64,000 nucleotides of DNA from contig JAZHRO010000003.1 of the NCBI GenBank assembly GCA_037157565.1, forward strand, positions 36,717,001 through 36,781,000, written 5' to 3'. Positions 10,740 to 21,750 of the stretch are shown piece after piece. Within the stretch, counting starts at the first letter, position 1; the number at the start of each line of letters is the position of its first letter. The DNA comes from Thalassia testudinum. Lineage: Eukaryota > Streptophyta > Magnoliopsida > Alismatales > Hydrocharitaceae. A model generated the notes under the pieces. It saw only the letters and a program-made list of their open reading frames with translations, did not search any database and was not told the origin of the DNA. The position numbers and the translations under genes are program-made.

Positions 10740-12264
10740 GTAATTTTTATCCAGAACCTGAGATATTCTCGATTATGGGGTATGGGTCTCCATCACAATC
10801 TGGTCCACATCTGTGGACCTCTGCTGACAGGTCAGAGGTTTCTTCTGTTTATTCTGATTCTGACCTGCACCTGTGAATTCTTCATTTCTCTTCTTTGTAT
10901 AGTGTGCCTAGCTGAAGGCACTAAATTCAGCACATATACAGTTCTTTTTAGTTTTCATCTCGGAGCGGACCTAACATTCACGCAATTCAGGTGCTTTCTA
11001 TACTATTCCACTCTGTTTTATGCCTTTTTAATACAATGAGGACATTGCATTAGATAGGCATGGGGGGTGGATATTCATCTCTTAATTTATTCGTCAGCTT
11101 CGTAGATTTGTTTTATTTTCTTTTATTAAAAAAAAATTGGAATTAGGGAAGAGAACTTGGGTTTAAGAAAATTTTCAATCTTGGGAAATACTACATTATG
11201 ATTTGAACACAAAGACCATTCAGGTCTTTGGACTTAATCAGCCCGTGTATCTACTAAAATATGGATTTTTTTTTCGAGTCCTTACCAACCTAAATTCTAT
11301 TTTAATTGGAGTAAATAAGTTTGGGTGATAAGTATACGACTTATCAACCCACCCTCTGATTTGAGGGAATTTTGAGTCTTAAGCATCTACACACTATCTT
11401 GTCACTGACTCGTTGTTCAGCGATTTTAATGGAAATTGGGTAGCTAATGAACCTTCTAGGGTGATATGGCTGGCAAGTTATCGTGGGTAACAGCCCATAG
11501 GTAGGTTGTCCAGAGCCCAATCACTGAATCTTTCTCTTTTTGCTGCCTTTAGGTAAATCTTAGATCAGGGAAGCCGCCTACTTAAAAAAAAAAAAATCAA
11601 AAAGAAAAGGAGAAAAGAAAAAAAAAAGAAATAAACCACACTTCACCGCACGAGTATGGCTAGCAAGTTGACGGTAGTAACAGCTCATCGACCGGTTGTC
11701 TAGAACCCAGCTCAATAAATGCATTGAAAATTCCCAAAACACTTAGGAAGAAGTGGAGAAGTAGAATAAACTAGGGAGATATACACTGGATTCACCCTTG
11801 TGTTGACCCCGTAAACATAAAAGTAGGGAGAAAGCTACCGGTTGTAAAGATACACCTTTAGGCAGAATTCTTTTTTTTTAGGTCACCTAGAGGCGTAGAA
11901 ATCCGAAGTCCGTTTTAACTGTCGGTCAACGAGTCTATCACATTCACAATAAGACGCTTAAAACTTAGGGTTCTCATCAAATATTGGGTGAGTTGAATGG
12001 CCGTAGAAAGCCACTCTTAAACCTTAAAACTTGAAAATCTAAAAAAAAAAGATTAGAAAAGAGGAAAAAGAGAAAAAGAAAATTTTCTTTGAATAAGGCG
12101 AGGGCTAGAGGTGGTCTACATTTTGGCAGATACTCGGGCACTGTTGTGTCTTTCAAAGTTCAGATCTTAGGTAGACATTTTCTTAATGATTGAAAATAAC
12201 TCATGCCCAAATAATCCAACATAATTCTTTTATAAATAGCATAAAGTTTTTGCTAGGGACTAGC
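10740..12264 (+). other. 3' noncoding region of B with conserved structured motifs
   Basis: This holds, in order: a polypurine-like GGCATGGGGGG (11056-11069); a hairpin with arms GATAAGT (11327-11333) and ACTTATC (11339-11345) and flanking GGG/CCC; and two copies of a motif of about 55 bp (11465-11520 and 11655-11710) built around GCAAGTT and GTAACAGC. An A-rich tract separates the copies. The same items occur in the same order in C and F. An 85-residue hydrophobic frame at 10782-11039 lies in sequence that is noncoding in C, so it is not called. Confidence 0.65.
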
Positions 12265-12284
12265 AAAAGAGAGGCATGGGGGTA
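12265..12284 (+). promoter_or_regulatory. Polypurine tract of B
   Basis: AAAAGAGAGGCATGGGGGTA directly precedes the 3' LTR. This is the expected primer site for plus-strand DNA synthesis. Confidence 0.8.
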
Positions 12285-13942
12285 TGATGTAAACACGTTT
12301 ACACAACTTAAGATGTCTATTTATGCATGTTCTTAAGCATAGGATTGCATTGCATGCTATAAATATTGCATAACATGCATCATCTTGCATTTAGAGTAGT
12401 TTGAATAAAATGGAGGTTAATTGTCTCCTTTTATGTGCTTGGACAGGGCAAACTTTTTATCGGGGCCTCAGATCGAAGATCCAACCGTACAGATGTGATC
12501 AAGGCGACGATTGGAGTTCAACGACTCCAAGATCACCCTAATCAGGCATCCATAGCATCAGATAGTGACTGGGGAACCCTAGAAGATCAAAGGCCAAGAT
12601 GGTGTAAATCCACACTTCAAACGACAAATCCAACCGCACGGATGGATAAGGATCGATGATTGCAGCCTAACAACACAATAAGCGAGTCAATCCGACATTC
12701 GTGGCACCATCTACATCATCCAGAAGATGGATGGCCAAGATGGCACCACGTGGTGCCATCTCGACCGCCCAATCGCCCGCACGTAGTCGTTGAAGCCCTC
12801 GCATTTGCCCTTCCCCGCCGTTGGATCAAGATCCAACGGCTACGATGCGCCCACGCTGAAGTCAGGCACTCAACACAAACGCACCCCCAGTGCATTGATC
12901 AAGTGCTCTAACGCGAAGCGAGAGCGCGCGTTCGAGCCTCGCCATGCGAAAATTGGAGTGGAGGCACGCCTTCTATCGACCGTCGGATCACGATCGAGCG
13001 GTCGCGCGCGCCCGATAGCTCCCATGTGCTATTGCACGTGCAGCGGTAACGCGGCATCGCACACGATCGGGCGCGCGCTGAGGAGGCGAGCGTAGCGCGA
13101 TCTGAGCCGTCCGATCTCACGATCGGACTGCTGAGAATGGCCGAACGTTCACATGCGTTGCGAGCGTGGGCAAGCAAGTAGGCAGCGTGCGCCACCCACT
13201 ACGCCCACGTTCAGACCTTTAGCGACGATTTTATCTGTCACTAAAGGTCCTGAATTAATGTTTTTAAAGTTGTAATGACCAAATTGCCCCCACTCCTTGC
13301 AACTATAAAAGGAGACCCCCTCCACATGAAATTCTCATCCCTTCCTTCTCTTCTCTCCCTCTCCAAAGCTCAAGAGAAGCTTGTCCCACACCCGGGATGC
13401 TTCTCGTGAGATAAAGTAAATTTTTCATCCCCCTTCGGAAGTAGATCCCGCGACGACAACAACGTGCTGCCCTGTTCCCGTTCTTCTGCTTCGTCCTCCT
13501 TCGTCCAGACGTCATCCCATCCGACTTGTCCTCCAAGCAACCGTCGAGGAGGATATTTCTCTCTCCATTCTTTTAATGCTTTCTAGAGTAGATTTATTAC
13601 TTTCTAGAGTAGATTTACTGCTTTCTAGTGTAATGAACAATCGTTCTAATGATGAAATTCTATGTTTATTCTACATCTCATTTTGGTTTTTGTTTGTAAT
13701 ATTCTCTCTCTCTTTTCTATTTATTTTAAGTAGTTAGATAGTTCTAATCAATTGAATTATTTCATGACAAATAAGAACAAATATGCTATTTTTAAATCAA
13801 ACGTCCGCCTTCCTGTGTTCGACCTGGAATTTCCATTTCGGTATAAATTTTATTTGTTGAACACGAGTTCTTCGCTTTCAAACTACAACGACAGATTTTT
13901 CAAAAATCGAAGACATTAGCGTAGCAACTCCCACGTTCAACA
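12285..13942 (+). repeat. 3' LTR of element B
   Basis: 1658 bp, aligned end to end with the 5' LTR. It has its own TATA box (13304-13311). It carries 29 bp not present in the 5' LTR (13105-13133) that form a perfect hairpin. The tip palindrome is GTAAACACGTTTAC (12289-12302), one base off perfect symmetry. Confidence 0.9.
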
Positions 13943-13947
13943 CCCCA

Positions 13948-14705
13948 TCTTGGATGCCATCCCATGTGCACACCCTCTCCATGAGCTCCACCATCATCCA
14001 CTCCACCATTGCAAGTCCAAGATCCAAGAAGCTTTCCACCACCTTCTAAAGAGGATGATCACCCACCTTGGCCGTCCCTCTTTCCGTTCCCACCACCTCA
14101 AGCCACACAGCCATTGGAGACCACCTCCAATGTCCTGATTTCTTTCGCTAGCTTAAAGTTCATCATAGTTTAAATTCTTGCATTATTATTTTCTAGTAAT
14201 AGTAATAATCCTCTACCTTGATGAATGATGCATAATCTACCTAGATCCATGCATGCATATATGTTCTATTAGTTAGAATAATATTTTCAAGCTTTCATGT
14301 ACAGTCCTTGAGAATCATTGTAATGACAACAATTGTGAAGAAATAAAAATCATCAGTTGCTTACTTTATATTATTCTCATCTTTTATGCAATTAAAATGT
14401 ATTTTTCGAAGGATATTGAGGACTTAACGATAAACAAATTTCTGTGGGTTGCCATCGAAGAGTTGAAATCATGCGCATTAATACACATACTTTCACGTTT
14501 ATACTATTTCTGACTCATGTGCATGTTTTATGAGTTAACAACACAATCGGTGAATCCTATATTCATACACTAAATACCGAATTACAATTCTAAGCAAGTA
14601 GAGAAATCAAAATCAATTTCAATTTTATATGCCTCCGATTGGGACTCACCATCTCGTTATTAATTTTTGTTTGAGTAGTGATTCACGCTATACTACGATG
14701 TTTTC
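13948..14705 (+). mobile_element. LTR-like repeat A, copy 2, right part
   Basis: This continues copy 2 after the second CCCCA. It matches about 1390-2115 of copy 1, including 'ctccatgagctc', 'ccatgcatgcat' against 'gatgcatgcaaa', 'gggactca' and 'tatactacgat'. Similarity fades after about 14705, where sequence belonging to minus-strand element I begins. Confidence 0.5.
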
Positions 14706-14759
14706 TTAATCAAATACGTATTTTACGATTACCAAACAATGACATACCCAGAGATCTTC

Positions 14760-14908
14760 ACTTGCACTTTTTTCTTCTTGTCGCCTCACGATTCATTTTC
14801 ATGCAACTGCGCAATCTCGCACACAAAATGACAAAAAGACAAGAATAAGTTAGATCTCTCGAATGCAAATCTAGATGAAGTTATTGAAAGTGAAATAATT
14901 ACGTTTCC
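14760..14908 (-). other. Leader fragment of minus-strand element I
   Basis: Read on the minus strand, this follows the primer-binding site and ends in a pyrimidine-rich stretch plus GATTGCGCAG. The putative acceptor AG is at 14808-14807, 101 nt from the primer-binding site, like B, D and F. Nothing further internal is present; the element is cut off against repeat A. Confidence 0.4.
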
Positions 14909-14926
14909 TCCTCGGCAACGGTGCCA
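14909..14926 (-). promoter_or_regulatory. Primer-binding site of element I, minus strand
   Basis: On the minus strand this reads TGGCACCGTTGCCGAGGA, two mismatches from the tRNA-Asp complement and identical to the site in element F. It lies 5 nt inside the LTR edge at 14932. Confidence 0.75.
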
Positions 14927-14931
14927 AAAAG

Positions 14932-16514
14932 TGTTCTGCATGTGGTATAGGTGTGCAAAAAAAGTGTGTTCGTTGTAATAAATGCACATAAAAAGTCTTG
15001 AATTTGTAAGTGAAATCGAACTCGTAAGGATTTTCGAATAAAAATATGGGAGTTCAAGTTGTTCATAGGGAGACAAATAGATCACAATTGCTTTCTTAAT
15101 TAGAGTTAGAATTAAGTACCAAGTAGGATGATTATTAGAACTAATATTAAATCTAATGGCATGCAACTACTAGAACTATAATATACTACTACTAGAAAGC
15201 ATACAACTTGAAGATAAGTTGAAAAAATGAATACTAAAAACTTTTATTGAATAAGATGAGTTTAACACAACTAAAGGAATGCTTGGAAAATTATAACTAG
15301 AACTAGATTTCAACAACTAGAGCTAGACTAGAGAAATGCAAAAATTATTGGTTTCGTAGGCAAAGTCCAAAGCATTGGCGTAGATGCGGATGTAAAGGTG
15401 CACCCGCCATAATCACTAAAGATGGTGTGGACTAGCACTAGTAGTAGAGACTATGTGGAGGTAGGAAATTCTAAGTAGGAGATATGATTCCAAGGGAGGT
15501 GACTATGTGTATTTATAGGAAATAGGGATTCTTCCTATTGGTTGGCTTAGGTTACTTAGGATCGCTAAGTTGTAGGGTTAGGATTTAATGGGTTAATGAT
15601 GAATGGGTAGGATTAAATGATAGGGATATTGTGAATTAAATAACTAAATATATGGAGGGCGATAAATAGGTTGGCAAATAAATAAGTGGTGGAGAGATTG
15701 GATAGGATTTGTTGCATGGATTTTGTGGTTACGTAGGGGATCGGTGTGGAGAGTTCGGTGGAGATAAATCGGTGGAGTTGATGTTGGGAAGGTCCGTGGA
15801 AATAAGAGGATAGGTTACGTAGGTTCTCTCGCCCTTTTCTTTTTTATTTTTGGATATTGCAAGGGAAAGTCGGTGGTGTTTGGTAGAGTACGTGTGTTGT
15901 GTTGGTACGTGGAGTTTGCATGGGGATAAGGTTTCGGTGAGTACAGAGGGGATTTAGTGGAATTGGGTTTGACGTGAGGGTATGGGATTTACGTGGGGCT
16001 TATCCGGTGGTGCATACAAATAGGAATTTGAAGGGATAAATGAGGGAAAATGTTGGGTAGATGTGGAGTAGGATTACGGTGGAAGGGATTATTTGTGGTG
16101 GGATTAACATGGATGTAGAATTCGTATTTGGGATTTTCGGGTGTGGGAATTAATATGTGTCTATCTAATATATGTAGAAAATTAATGTACTTAGTCTAGC
16201 TACATTAAGGTTAGCTAGGATTTGGTGTAGGAAATTGGGTTTCTAAATAAGTTGGGGTTAAGATCTAATTGGGTTTCCAAATAGGTCCACTTACTAGGTT
16301 AGTCCCTTTTCAATTGAGCTCAATTCAGAAAATCTAATCAGCCTTGCTCCGATTAATTTGAAATTTTGTATCTACGCAAATAAAAATAAATACATCAAAG
16401 AACAAGATACAATTGCTAGAAAAATTGCATAAAAGCCTATAAGTATGCATTATTTACATAATGATCTCAATTGACTAATCTAACATAACTAAATGCAATG
16501 TGAACTAATTAATT
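14932..16514 (-). repeat. LTR of element I, minus strand, left part
   Basis: The LTR ends in CA on the minus strand at 14932, next to the primer-binding site. A minus-strand TATAAATA lies at 15517-15510. Sequence between about 15050 and 16500 is AT-rich and noncoding. It is interrupted at 16515 by the LINE and continues at 21696. The LTR start (TG) was not found, so the LTR is probably truncated where it meets element E. Confidence 0.6.
15510..15517 (-). promoter_or_regulatory. TATA box of LTR I
   Basis: TATAAATA on the minus strand, about 580 bp before the LTR end. It supports the minus orientation inferred from the primer-binding site. Confidence 0.5.
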
Positions 16515-16522
16515 ACCTTTAA
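16515..16522. repeat. Target-site duplication of the LINE (left copy)
   Basis: ACCTTTAA occurs here and again at 21688-21695, directly after the poly(A) tail, whose last A it shares. Eight bases is short but within the range for L1-type insertions. Confidence 0.65.
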
Positions 16523-16531
16523 GAGAATAAG

Positions 16532-18065
16532 ATGAGATATCCTGCTGGCGAGGAAGGAAAAATGAGAGAGGGAGAGGAGTGTGACGATGGGCGACAGGAG
16601 GAGACGATGAGGGAGCAGCTAGGGTTGGGGATGAGGGTGAGTGGAAAGCTTGGAGATCAAGAAATTGGAGGAGGGAGAGGGGATGGCAGTCATATGAAGG
16701 TAGGGCAACTAGATTCATTCCAAGAGGGGGCTGGAGGAGGTTCAATGGAGAGATTCTGTGTTGTAGATGCAGACGAAGAGGTCACATGGCTGTGGTGTGT
16801 AGAATTCCCCTCGTCTGCTTAGCATGTGGGGGTGAAGTTCACAAGCATGACTCATGCCCAAGGGTTAGGCCGCTGCACACAAAAAGATCCCTCCATGCCC
16901 AGAACAGGAGGTGATGAAGGAGCCCCGACTACCCCCGTCGCCAATGCTAGGTAGTCACACAGTTGATGTGGAGATTCCATTCTCTGAGGATATTGTCTCT
17001 ACGGAGATCATGCTGAGGGGCGCTCTGATCGGCGAGGTAATCACTGGCAATCCATCCATTGAGAGGTTTCGACAACTGGTGAGTTCCCTAACCCTTGTGT
17101 CATCGGGATGGAAGGTGGCAGTGCTATCCTAGACTCGCTTTCTTGTGTTTGGTCTGGGGATGATAGATGTGGAAATGCTACGCTTTCACTTGAGTTCTTT
17201 TGAGAACATCAATTTGCTGTGGAGGCTGGTCTCCCCCTTTGATGGGGCATTTCTTGAACGCCCCCCCCAGAGAATGGGAACCAGGAGGGTGACACTTGAG
17301 ATCAAAGGGTTACCTCTGCACTTGAGATCTAGAGGGGTGGTTGCCAAGATGGCTGTAGGCTTTGCATCCGTTTGTGAAGACACTGAAATCACAATTGGGG
17401 AAGGTGATGCTCGTTCACTTCAATTTGCGGCTGAAGTCTTTAGAAGTGGGTCACTGCCAGACAAAATCATTCTCAGGTGTGGGGGCTCCTTATGGCTCAT
17501 TCGTCTATCAGTGGTAGGGTAGGATTTTGTGTTACCAAAATAGGGTCAGGTTAAGACGTCTGTTGTTAGATCTGGTGAGGCACAACAGGTTTAACTAGTG
17601 GGTCGTAAGCCCTCAGATGAGGCCCCTGAATCAAAGAAGAGGAAGGACTGTCACAAGGAAACCTCAGATAGGGACCAGATGACTATGGATGATGATACTG
17701 CCATGGGGTGTGGTAACCATACCTCTGTGGTCAAAGGTAGGGGTTCTATGGCTGATGGTAATGTCTTAGAGAGGGACTCAGGCAACTCCACTAGTTGTGA
17801 GGAGGTAAAGTCGGGTATGGAAATTGTAGTCAGTAGTGGAAGAAGTGCCCTTAAGGAAGTGAATCAAGTGCAATTCCCTATTCCTGATGAACTAAAGTTT
17901 GGGAAAGGGACAAACCAGAAGAGGGGGCTTGGGCTCTCCCCTTACATGCTCAGAAGGCGAAGGAAGGAGAACAGGACTCCTATAGTGGAGGAAACTATTG
18001 CAAAGTCGATCATGGTTGAGTATGTGGATAATTTGGCTCAAGGGGATCAACCATGCAAGGGATGA
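16532..18065 (+). pseudogene. LINE ORF1 (nucleic-acid-binding protein), broken
   Basis: Pieces lie in three frames: 16532-16822, a second frame over about 16750-16915, and 16911-18065 with internal stops. The second piece has two perfect C-x2-C-x4-H-x4-C knuckles in tandem, at 16759-16800 and 16816-16857, the signature of retroelement RNA-binding proteins. The part at about 17145-17520 resembles in tone the DUF4283-like region of plant LINE ORF1 proteins, but I cannot confirm that. The tail (17598-18065) is charged and low in structure. In most plant LINEs the knuckle follows the DUF4283-like part; here it comes first. At least two frameshifts separate the pieces. Confidence 0.6.
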
Positions 18066-21000
18066 GAGTTCTAATGAGGAATATGCGTGGGTTGCGCAAT
18101 AAGGTTAGAAGGGCATCTCTAATCAAATATCTTGTGGAGTGGGAAATTGATTGTGCTCTTATTCAAGAGACACACTTGGTGGAGGAAAATGGCCCTGTCT
18201 AGGACTCGCTAAGATAGTCTAGGAGAGCAGACTGTATGGAGAAGGCTGTAGTTGGTAGATCTGGTGGGATGGCCAAATGGTGGAAGAAATCCTGCCTTAA
18301 AGCGACTGAAATCCTTTGTGATAGACATGTACTTACTTGTAGATGTCAGAACCTTCAAGATGATCTGAACTGGTTCATTTCATGCATTTATGGACCTTGT
18401 GAAGCTGCTGATCGGGTAGAACTTTGGGAGGACCTATCAACAGTGCATCAAAGAGTCCAGGAGGTACCATGGCTTGTTGGTGGTGATTTCAACTATCCTC
18501 TTTCAAGTGGAGACAGACATGGGGGCAGCTTTGATAGTGCAATGGCTGGATTCCAATTGACTATGCAGAGATTGGGTATCACTGAATACCCTGTCAGTGG
18601 GGTGGAGTTCACGTGGAGAAATGGCAGTGGACTGGCATAAAGTTTGGACAGATTCTTTGGCAACCCAAGCCTTTTGGAGAGATTCCAACTATCATCTGCT
18701 ATAAGCCTTGATAGGCCATTTTCTGACCACACACCAATTGTGTGGGACAGTGGGGTCAATGTTGATGTTGGATCCTACTTCAAACTTAAGAAGTCTTGGT
18801 TCAGGGAGGAGGGTTTTGCTGATATGTTTTCTAGTTGGTGGTAGAATAAGGCAGTGAATGGCTCAGCCACACAGTAGCTTGCATTAAAGTTGGCAGGCAT
18901 GCACTCTGTGCTGAAGGAATATGGGTAGACAGTGGCAACCATCAGAGAGCAGAAGAGGGCTGAGGCATTGGTAGAGATCCAAAGGCTAGATTTGAAGGAC
19001 TGCAGGCAGGTTCTGAGTACCCAGGAGTAGGAACAAAGAAAGTATATGCAGCAGGTCATTGGGGAGGAGGACTTGAAGAAAGAAATGGACTGGTGTGAGA
19101 GATCTAGACAACTGTGGCTTAAGGAAGAGGATGCCAATACAAAAGTTTTTCATCTTGCTGCCAGTGCTAGGAGGAGTTTTAATCTCATCTCATCTATTAA
19201 AATGGGTGAGAGAACCATTACATCTACCAGTGAAATCAGATGTGAAGCTGGCCGGTACTTTAAAGAGGTAGCCAAGGCTGCACCAAGAGGTTCATGGCGG
19301 ATGGCTTCGGCTGACTTTCCAAGTGTCAGCAATGATCAGATGGCTATGTTAGTTGCTCCTATTACCGAACAAGAAACAGTGAAAGCAATCAAAGATTTCA
19401 ATAATGAGGGAGCTCCAGGATTGGATGGGGTTCAGGTCTTCTTTTACAGAGAAATGTGGAACATTCTTAAGAAGGATGTGATGGAAGTTATACATGAGTT
19501 TGAAATGGGAAACTTTGGTTTTGAAAGACTGAATAAGTCTTATTTGTTTTCGCTACCAAAGAAGTTGGGTGCGGAGAATTTTTTAGATTATAGGCCCATT
19601 GCTTTGTGGAATTCCATCTATCTTATCATCAGCAAGATCTTAGCCAACAGAATTTGTGATGTATTACAAGATTTGATTATGCCTATCCAATCTACTTTTC
19701 TACGTGGGATGTCTTTGCAGGAATTGTTCCTCATGGCGCAAGAAATGGTATTGGGATGGCATAGGTGAAAATCCAAGGCTTTCCTATGGAAAGTTGATTT
19801 CACTAAAGCCTATGATTCAATTTCCTGGCCATACCTTTGGGAAATTCTTAAAAGGAGAAAATTTCCCCCCTGTTTGATACAATGGGTGAAGAGATGCATC
19901 ACGACTGCTTCCTATTCCCCCCTGATAAATGGGAAACCATGTCGAGCCTGGATTCAACCTCAGTGTAGGGTAAGGCAAGGCTGCCCACTAGCCCCTTTGA
20001 TCTTCAATCTTGCAGTGGATACATTGGCAAGATATACGTGCAAACTATCAGTTGACGGGTTGATAAGGGGATACTCGATGGCTAACAATAGGGCATTGGC
20101 CCCCATTCTTCAATATGCAGATGACACTATGTTTTTTGTGGAAGGTGGGAAGAGGGAAGCGCAGGTGCTATATTATATGGTCAAAATTTTTGGTGAGATT
20201 TCTGGTTTAAAAGTAAATGGAAGTAAGTCCTCCTTGGACTACTTTGGTATGAATGGTATACACCAAAATGATATTTCCACCATCCTGGGCATGCCTATGA
20301 TATCACTGCCAATCAAGTACCTGGGTTTACCACTGAAGTGCACAAAACTGAAGAAAACATATTGGTCCTTTCTCTTTGAAAAGGCGGCTATGAAACTAAA
20401 GGGCTGGAGTAGTCGCTACTTGTCGAAAGGAGGGAGATATATCTTATTAAACTCAGTCATCACATCCATTCCAGTCCTTTTCTTCTTTGTTCTCAGAGCC
20501 CCAAAGTCTGTTTGGAAAAAACTTGACGTGATGTGCAAGAGGTTCTTCTGGAAAGGGGCTTCCCATCAAGGTGCCTTCCTCTAACCTGTAAAGTGGGACT
20601 CAATTTGTTCGCCAAAGAAGTATGGTGGCATGGGAATCAGGTCACTCAAAGACTTTAATGACGCCCTATTATTGAAATGGGCCATTCAATTGCTCCAAGG
20701 AGAAAAAAAAATGTGGACAGAAATCATCCAGGATAGCTATGGGGCGGCTAATGATGAGAAGAACCTCTTAAATCCTCATAAGCCATCTCCCTTTTGGTCA
20801 TCTGTGGTGCATGCTTTGGCAAATAATTGGAGTCTATTCAAGTCTGTCATGGGAGATGGGAAAAGCTTCAAATTTTTGTTGGAAAAATGGCTATCTGGAG
20901 GGGTGATAAAAGATAGGTACCCTCTTGCATTTTCTGCTGCTACTGATAAAAATGCTTTGGTATATGACTACTGGGACATGGTCTCTGAGAATTGGACTTT

Positions 21001-21420
21001 GAACAATGAGGTGGGGAATGGTCATGGAACAAGAACATGGGTAGAAAATGAATGTCTTATGCAGGAACTTGCTGCGTTCAAACCCACACTTGAGGAGTGC
21101 AACACATACAAATGGGAGGGAGCTTTCTCCACAGCGGCTGCTTATTATAAGCTTATCACTTCATCCAGAATGGCTGAGGTTGATGAGATTGGGAAGAAGT
21201 TATGGAAATTGAAGGTACCATTGAAGGTACAAATTTTTTGTGGTTATGCAGAAGAGATGGCCTGATAACGGGAGATTTGAGGCATAGGAGAATGGGAACC
21301 CCCGCACACTTCTACAATTTGTGTGGGATGCATAATGATTCCAGTCTTCATATTTTTTCCACTTGCATGATTACAAATTGCATTTGGAGAAAGGTGTGTA
21401 GGGAAACTATTCCCACGTAG
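18053..21420 (+). pseudogene. LINE ORF2: endonuclease-reverse transcriptase, broken
   Basis: The ATG at 18053 overlaps the end of ORF1. One frame runs to about 21265 with several in-frame stops, then shifts frame for the C-terminus. An apurinic-type endonuclease comes first: a QETH motif near 18165 and GGDFN near 18480-18495. The reverse transcriptase spans about 19390-20540, with GLDG, the DFTKAYDS catalytic block near 19795, RQGCPLAP near 19975 and the YADD active site at 20114-20125. A zinc-binding tail of the zf-RVT kind lies at about 21230-21400, with several Cys and His. The enzyme would nick target DNA and reverse transcribe the element RNA there. Many stops are TAG or TGA at Trp or Gln positions. 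Confidence 0.85.
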
Positions 21421-21673
21421 GAGAGTCTTTGGAGTTCTTTCTTAAGGGTGAATAAGCCATATTTGCCCATGGTGGTAGTACTATGGTCGGTGTGGAGAGC
21501 TATAAATGAGAGTTTGTTTTAGGAGAGACCAGTGAATGTGGATAATATTGTAAATAATTGCTGGAATCTCATACATCAATGGGGCTCACTCATGTAATTT
21601 TTTTGCTCTCACTTAATCAATAAAAGCTCTCCTAGATTGCTATCAGTGATTCGATAGCATTCCTATTCAGTTC

Positions 21674-21688
21674 AAAAAAAAAAAAAAA
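21674..21688 (+). other. Poly(A) tail of the LINE
   Basis: Fifteen A residues follow TTC at the 3' end of the element, directly before the right copy of the target duplication. This is typical of L1-type retrotransposition. Confidence 0.8.
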
Positions 21689-21695
21689 CCTTTAA

Positions 21696-21744
21696 ACTAA
21701 CAATAGTTAAGCATAAATTACGTAAATAAATATGGATATATTAG
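21696..21744 (-). repeat. LTR of element I, right part
   Basis: A short AT-rich remnant after the LINE, taken as a continuation of LTR I because the flanking duplication joins it to 16514. It meets element E sequence near 21745 without an LTR end or target duplication, so the joint is a deletion or rearrangement. The exact boundary is uncertain. Confidence 0.35.
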
Positions 21745-21750
21745 GGAGCC

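Larger units (their letters stand above)
6408..13942 (+). mobile_element. Element B: complete non-autonomous LTR retrotransposon
   Basis: The 7.5-kb element has two LTRs (6408-8057 and 12285-13942), TG/CA ends, a tRNA-Asp-type primer-binding site, a polypurine tract and a 5-bp target duplication. The internal 4.2 kb contains one degenerate coding unit (9238-10739) and no reverse transcriptase, RNase H or integrase sequence, so it must have moved with enzymes from another element. Its leader (about 8640-8950) resembles that of C (about 32270-32500), and its 3' noncoding region shares a hairpin and a duplicated motif with C and F. This points to Athila-type relatives as mobilising partners. The LTRs differ by many substitutions and a 29-bp indel, so the insertion is much older than D. 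Confidence 0.9.
16523..21688 (+). mobile_element. L1-type LINE, near full length, degenerate
   Basis: A 5.2-kb non-LTR retrotransposon with an ORF1 region, an ORF2 encoding endonuclease and reverse transcriptase, a 15-nt poly(A) tail (21674-21688) and a short flanking duplication. The two ORFs overlap slightly near 18053-18065. Both carry frameshifts and stops, so it is inactive. It sits inside LTR I and so is younger than that LTR. Confidence 0.85.

Noticed and set aside
10782..11039. Hydrophobic 85-residue frame after the protein of B, resembling a membrane or env-like protein
   Set aside because: The equivalent region of C aligns as noncoding, and T-rich DNA easily gives hydrophobic frames.
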